DNA from: Reclinomonas americana ATCC 50394
Taxonomy: Eukaryota; Jakobida; Jakobea; Jakobida
Direction: 5' to 3'
DNA length: 31,859 nucleotides
NCBI GenBank assembly: GCA_048213135.1
Contig: PS015039.1
Location: 140,697 to 172,555 of the forward strand
Part shown: positions 26,755 through 31,859 of the stretch, piece by piece
Numbering within the stretch: the first letter of the stretch is position 1
How the letters are laid out: each line of letters opens with the position of its first letter
Notes under the pieces: model-generated
The model's input: only the letters and a program-made list of their open reading frames with translations
Database searches by the model: none
Told to the model about the DNA's origin: nothing
Program-made: the position numbers and the translations under genes

Positions 26755-26774
26755 ACGATACGATACGATACGAT
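26755..26774 (+). repeat. Four tandem ACGAT units overlapping the start of copy 2
   Basis: Four perfect ACGAT pentamers end inside the ATG of the second small gene (ATG 26773-26775). This sits in the 82-nt spacer between the two copies, so it is in the 5' UTR or core promoter of copy 2. Copy 1 lacks it. Confidence 0.9.
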
Positions 26775-27299
26775 GAACGTCCCCGCGCTGATTGACCCTG
26801 TTGTGCGTGCACTTACGAAGCAGCACTTCTTGTTCTTGAGTGTGTGCGTCTAGTCAGTGTTCGATCAACCTGGTTACTTGCTTCAAGATCAGCAGCCGAC
26901 TCTCTGTCTCTCACTCACTCTCTCGCTCTCTCTCTCTCTCGCTGTGTGTGGATGCGGGTGTGTGTTTGTAGGGTCCTCTCGGTGGCCAGTTGCGTGTGTT
27001 TCGCTGACCACTCGACGTCACATCCGCTGTCTCGCTCACGCACATTCTCTCCTCTCTCCGCCTGCGGTCGCAGCTACTCGGTGTTGCCTGGTTTGGTGAA
27101 TGGTGCCGACAACTTCAGCGCAGCCTCGCAGCAGTATGGCGTAAGTGGGTTTGGCGCAGATGGTGAGCCACAATGCCATGCTCACATGCATAATCATCTG
27201 GACGCTGATCATCGTGAACTTCTTGCTGGTGCAGGCATGGCTTCTCTGCAAAACCTTTCGCAGAACACGCAGGACTTCATGGCGGAGAATGGCATCTGA
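26773..27299 (+). CDS. Small protein of unrecognised family, copy 2 (66 residues)
   Basis: Exons 26773-26802 (30 nt), 26972-26988 (17-nt microexon), 27074-27162 (89 nt) and 27235-27299 (65 nt). By eye about 53 of 66 residues match copy 1; the first 22 and last 13 are identical and the changes are in the middle (for example M/L, Y/F, T/S). Synonymous and conservative changes with preserved frame suggest both copies are under purifying selection. Intron 1 contains CT repeats. The spacing to copy 1 (82 nt from stop to ATG) shows a tight tandem duplication. The function is unknown; the Tyr/Gly/Gln-rich centre may be disordered. Confidence 0.82.
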
Positions 27300-27450
27300 G
27301 AGAGTCTTTGCAATTGTTCACTCTCCCATGCCAGTTGCCACTTATTTGCCTGTGGAGTACTAGTGAACCGGAATCCCCCCCTCTTGATTGACTACCAGAG
27401 AGTTTTTCGGAACAGTTGAGGTGCAGCGCTGCGGAGGAACCCAGACGTAG

Positions 27451-28480
27451 GACTCGGAAGAAGGGTCGATCGCAGAGTCTGTTCTCGCTTACGAGCAACA
27501 ACATCACGGTGTCTGCGCAGCGGTATGCCGACCCCTTGCAATTGTTGTTCTGTTGATTTTCACTGTGCAGCCACCGGTCAGTGGCTGCCACAGTGTTGAA
27601 GTCACTGCAGCTGCTGCTGCAACAATGACGACGACAACAACAACAACTGCGCCTACCACCTGCTCAAGCCACCACCGATATGAGCCTCACCAACAACATG
27701 ACAAGCTCTCTTTTATTTCAACCACGTCACACCTCCACTGCTTTGCTTTGCCTGTTTCACGGATCCNNNNNNNNNNNNNNNNNNNNNNNNNNNNNNNNNN
27801 NNNNNNNNNNNNNNNNNNNNNNNNNNNNNNNNNNNNNNNNNNNNNNNNNNNNNNNNNNNNNNNNNNNNNNNNNNNNNNNNNNNNNNNNNNNNNNNNNNNN
27901 NNNNNNNNNNNNNNNNNNNNNNNNNNNNNNNNNNNNNNNNNNNNNNNNNNNNNNNNNNNNNNNNNNNNNNNNNNNNNNNNNNNNNNNNNNNNNNNNNNNN
28001 NNNNNNNNNNNNNNNNNNNNNNNNNNNNNNNNNNNNNNNNNNNNNNNNNNNNNNNNNNNNNNNNNNNNNNNNNNNNNNNNNNNNNNNNNNNNNNNNNNNN
28101 NNNNNNNNNNNNNNNNNNNNNNNNNNNNNNNNNNNNNNNNNNNNNNNNNNNNNNNNNNNNNNNNNNNNNNNNNNNNNNNNNNNNNNNNNNNNNNNNNNNN
28201 NNNNNNNNNNNNNNNNNNNNNNNNNNNNNNNNNNNNNNNNNNNNNNNNNNNNNNNNNNNNNNNNNNNNNNNNNNNNNNNNNNNNNNNNNNNNNNNNNNNN
28301 NNNNNNNNNNNNNNNNNNNNNNNNNNNNNNNNNNNNNNNNNNNNNNNNNNNNNNNNNNNNNNNNNNNNNNNNNNNNNNNNNNNNNNNNNNNNNNNNNNNN
28401 NNNNNNGTGCGTCAAATCCACTGTTCAACCACGCTTATGCGGTGAAGATTGCGGCTCTCGACTTGTGCGAAGCTCCATGA
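27451..28480 (+). CDS. Possible gene broken by an assembly gap; exons uncertain
   Basis: Candidate exons 27451-27522 (acceptor GTAG at 27447-27450) and 27571 into the gap at 27767 join in phase and read an ordinary-looking stretch followed by a poly-Thr run. After the gap, 28409-28480 reads SNPLFNHAYAVKIAALDL and stops at TGA. An alternative frame at 28450-28528 reads YEVNNTYDLYTDQDSY before a stop. A competing frame in the first exon reads SQSLFSLTSNNITVSAQR. None of these could be matched to a known family. It may be one gene, two, or untranslated sequence. Confidence 0.22.
27767..28406. other. Assembly gap (640 N)
   Basis: A run of N that removes most of the possible gene between the small-gene pair and the surface-protein gene. 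Confidence 0.99.
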
Positions 28481-28770
28481 GCAAACTTACGAGGTCAACA
28501 ACACTTACGATCTATACACAGATCAAGACAGCTATTGATTGTTGTTGGTGAATGAATTGTTGTTGTTGTTGTTGGAAGAACACGTGCGCATTGTCTGTGG
28601 GTTCGAATTCGAACATACTCGACAGCACCGTGGCCCCTTTGTCATCAACTCCTCGCGCACTGCGTATCTGGAAGCAGTCTTTGGCTGTCTTTCCGCTCCA
28701 ATCGCGAGCACTCACTGGATCGCGTCCATCATTGCAAATTAATTGTTCACCTTTTTCGGCGCGCGCGCAC
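28481..28770. other. Intergenic stretch before the surface-protein gene
   Basis: Contains a TTG repeat (28558-28574) and no convincing coding exon. It presumably holds the promoter and 5' UTR of the surface-protein gene. Confidence 0.5.
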
Positions 28771-31700
28771 ATGCGCATGCACAACGACAGCGCGCACATG
28801 GAGTCACGAGAGCATCTCCACCTCCGTCGCCGTCGTCACGAGGGCGCTCGAGGTGTCGTCACACTCTCCCTCCTCCGTGTGAGAGCAAGACGACCTTGCT
28901 CCCACACATTGTCGAAATTGTTAACGTTGGCGTTGGCGATTCTTCTCATCGGTCTCGCCTGCGTGCCTTCCTCTGTCGACGCCGCCTGCCACACGGTTAC
29001 TGTTCTGCATGGCGTGAAGGACACGTTTGCCGCACCGACAGGTGAGTGACAGTGCCGGGGTCTCTGGTATGTCAGTGTGAGAAATCGCAGCGCGCGCATC
29101 TCGTCAGCCACACCAGTGCACGCTGCTGCTGCTGCTCATCACACACACATACACACACACACACGCACACACTTCCTGAGTGTGTGCTGGGATGTGTATG
29201 AGTGGGTATTCGGAGTGTGTTGCACACCCATTTCCCAACTGAACACATGATTGATTTTCGCGCGCAAAATCTCTGCACTCCATTCTGTTCTCCGCCAACT
29301 CCTCGTCTCTTCACGCACACTCCCCACGAGTTCCTTTCTTTCAATTGCCTTTTTGTGTCTTCATTACACTGTCATTGTGTGTGCTGATTCGCCGAAATGG
29401 CGCAACGAGAGATGACAATGCATCAGTAGTCAGCTCCTTGCATTCTTCTCCCACATTCACCGCAAAGAGGCAAACGCGGCGGTGGTCGAGGCGCAAGTGC
29501 CTTTTGTCACATCTGGGCACTTAAGTCGCAGTCGCGTGTTCACCTCTCTCTTCCTTCTCTTTTGTCTCCCTCTCTGTCCCCCCACTCTCTCTTTCTTTCT
29601 CTCTCTCCCTCCCATCCGCCCTCTCCTCCTCTCTCCTCCGTCTTCCCCCGCAGCGTCTTCCCCTTCCCTCCACTCCACCATGCAATCGATTGATTTCGAT
29701 GAAACCCTCACCGCTGCGCTCCTCCTCCTCTCTGCGCAGATGCCGTCTCGCCCTCCGCGGCGCTCATCGCGGCCTTCTCGCCATACAAAGCCTTTGACAA
29801 CATCACCTTCAATGCGCCTGTGATTACCACCTTCACCGGCTTGCCCAACAACATGACAGCGGCCACCGTCAAGATGTTGATCACTGGCTACGGCAGCACC
29901 GACCAACCGGAGAACGACACCGTGTGGATCGGCGTGTACTCGTCTGGGAGTGGGTGGGTTTCGCCGTACTACACGAGCTCTATCAGCAGCATCATCTCGC
30001 CGTGGAACAAGACGTTGTATCCGTCGGGAGTATTACTCACGTACAGCCTGAGCTCCCTGGCTGGTCTTCTCACGTCGGTCAACTCGAGCCAGCGAGTTTC
30101 GCGTGTCTGCCTTGCATTGTGATACGTGTCTCCTGTCAGCGATGGTTGACGCTGCGCTCGCAGATTGATGTGATGGTGTGGGACGATACCATGGTCGACT
30201 ACATTGAGCTGACGTACTCGTTTGTTGCGTGACCCGCGGCACTGTGAAGCCATGCGAGAGATTCTTGTGTCTCACGCGCCGCGCCATCTCTCTCTGCTCA
30301 GTGCGACACCTATGGAACAGCGCCGATCACTGGTATGATAGGCGACGTGCGTGCGCACCGGCATTTCGTTGGCTGTTGCTCACGCATGGTCTTCTTTTCG
30401 GTGCAGCGTGCGGATCGCAGGCAGTTCCGACATACACGTTCTCTAACACAGTAGGGAGTGTAGCATTGTGCGACGGCACATGGGGCGTCGTCAGTGACTC
30501 AACGGCCACCAATCTGTGCAACAAGTGTGTACCTCGTATGTGCACATGGTGCTGCTTGACGTCTCTGTACTCACTCCGCGTTCCACACACTCGCAGTGTG
30601 CGCTTTGCGGTGTGTACTTCCAGCAGTGCCAGCATCCTTGCTTCGGTGCCATACGCCACTGCGTCTGCGACTGTGCCGGGCTGCTACGCATATCGCGCGG
30701 TGCAGGATGCCAACGCATGCAACGTGATCAACTTCTTGAACCCGAGTTTCAACGACTTGGCTGGATTCGGCAAGGACTGCATGTTCAAACAGAGTGGAGT
30801 AACCTCGTGCCCGGGCAGTGGGTGGGGTCGCATCGACTACATGACAAACTCAGCGTCTGGTGCACCGAACGGCTCGTACTCTCCGAATGGCATTGCCTGT
30901 TGTGCGATTGGTTCGTTGCTGCCCACTGTCCGTGTTGTCACACCCACATTGCACGCGCACATCACGCGCTGCTTTACCCTCTCGAGTCTGCCAGACTATC
31001 TGCACTATGATCGACTCTGTTTTCCGTTCTAGTCGCTCTCACTCTCTGTCCATTTCTGCTCACCTGCGATCCACACAGGCAACACCCCGCCCACGTCGGT
31101 GTCGCTGTCGCCAAATACGTACATTGCGCCGTCTGCCGGCGCACCACTGGTCATTGGTACGTTGTCGGCGGTGGACCCCGATGTCAGCGAGAGCTTCACG
31201 TACAGCATTATCGCCGGAGGCAATTCGGCGTCATTTTCTCTCTCTGGCAGTACTGTGTCCATGACTGCCAATGGTNNNNNNNNNNNNNNNNNNNNATCAC
31301 GACGACCAGCCTGTCGGTAACCTTCCGAACCACCGACTCGGTGGGGAACTACATGCAGCAGACGCTGACAATCGTTCCCGGTGTGTATGTGTTTTCCTGA
31401 TGAGCACGATGTCTCGTGACCGCTCACTCATTTATTGTGCTTCGTCGCGACAGCAAATATCGCGCCGACGGGCATCACACTGTCGTCGACGACATACACA
31501 CCGCCGGCGACCGCCAATGTCGTTGTCGGCACGCTAACGGCGACAGGAGCTGTTGCTGGCCAGTCTTTCACGTACACGATTGTCGGTGGCGCGAGCTCGG
31601 CACTCTTCAACATCTCTGGCTCGCAGCTCCGCATCACGAATGCCGGACAGACGGGAAACGGTCTGGTGGTGATCGTGCGAGCAACGGACAGCGCGTACAG

Positions 31701-31859
31701 TACGATGTACGACGACGAGACGTTTACGATCGATGAAGGTACGGAAAGCTTTTCAGAGTGCGTGCTCGTGTAGACTCTCTCAGGAATGTTGTTCTTTCCA
31801 GCCAATGTCGCTCCGACCAACATTTCCTTGTCGGCCACCACGTACACTCCGCCCACCAC
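28771..31859 (+). CDS. Secreted or surface protein with cadherin-like repeats, 5' part of gene
   Basis: Exons 28771-29041, 29740-30095, 30164-30223, 30302-30332 (31 nt), 30407-30524, 30597-30910, 31079-31380 (contains a 20-N gap), 31454-31738 and 31802 to the window end. All joins keep phase. The N-terminus has an Arg-rich lead and a hydrophobic core LLTLALAILLIGLACVPSS ending VDA, which fits a signal peptide or anchor; in-frame ATGs are at 28771, 28777 and 28798. Next comes a domain with several Asn glycosylation motifs, then a Cys-rich region, then repeats of about 95 residues beginning N-x-A-P-T-x-I-x-L-S and containing FTYxI and VRATDS, like cadherin-like extracellular repeats. Each repeat is one exon in phase 1 at both ends. 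The gene continues past the window. Intron 1 is 698 nt and CT-rich. Role in adhesion or prey capture is only a guess. Confidence 0.8.
31276..31295. other. 20-N gap inside a cadherin-like repeat exon
   Basis: The codon phase before and after the gap differs, so 20 is a placeholder rather than the true missing length. Part of the first cadherin-like repeat is lost here. Confidence 0.95.

Noticed and set aside
29072-29344. Minus-strand open frames in the first intron of the surface-protein gene
   Set aside because: They are low-complexity CA/GT translations with no homology and no splice support.

Overview
The window is nuclear DNA of a unicellular eukaryote. Coding stretches are interrupted by many short introns (mostly about 50-130 nt, GT-AG), the gene repertoire is eukaryotic (BEACH-FYVE protein, REXO4-type exonuclease, PGM1-type phosphoglucomutase, secreted cadherin-like protein), and introns carry GA and CA microsatellites. 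Coding DNA is GC-rich. I cannot name the species; a free-living protist is the best fit. No rRNA, tRNA, transposase, CRISPR array or operon-like arrangement was seen. Five runs of N (4689-5426, 6662-6984, 7729-7748, 27767-28406, 31276-31295) break the assembly.

Layout. 1-7091 (+): 3' part of a WDFY3/ALFY-like PH-BEACH-WD40-FYVE protein. 7281-9058 (+): REXO4-like DEDDh exonuclease. 9218-11681 (-): complete 564-residue phosphoglucomutase in 12 exons, convergent with the exonuclease. 12013 to at least 25081 (-): one giant gene of about 23 recognisable exons and at least 3,820 residues. Its order is (N-region, HEPN, NACHT) twice, then pentapeptide repeats, WD40 propeller(s), about 33 ankyrin units and a C-terminal TPR. 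26206-26690 and 26773-27299 (+): a tandem pair of 66-residue genes of an unrecognised family, with identical exon lengths and a 17-nt microexon. 27451-28480 (+): a possible gene broken by a gap. 28771 to the window end (+): a secreted or surface protein whose cadherin-like repeats each sit on one phase-1 exon.

The standout is the giant gene. It looks like a STAND-type (NLR-like) sensor with two complete HEPN-NACHT modules in one polypeptide. Both HEPN domains keep the R-N-x-x-x-H motif typical of HEPN ribonucleases. Four intron positions and phases are shared between the two modules, so the duplication happened inside a gene that already had introns. The repeat-rich C-terminus would be the ligand-sensing part, the NACHT domains the ATP switch and the HEPN domains candidate effectors. 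That functional reading is inference.

Reading frames were joined by hand from splice signals, phase continuity and family homology. Across the window a 5' splice site beginning GTTGCGT recurs in seven introns from six or more genes. It resolves what otherwise looks like a frameshift in the giant gene.
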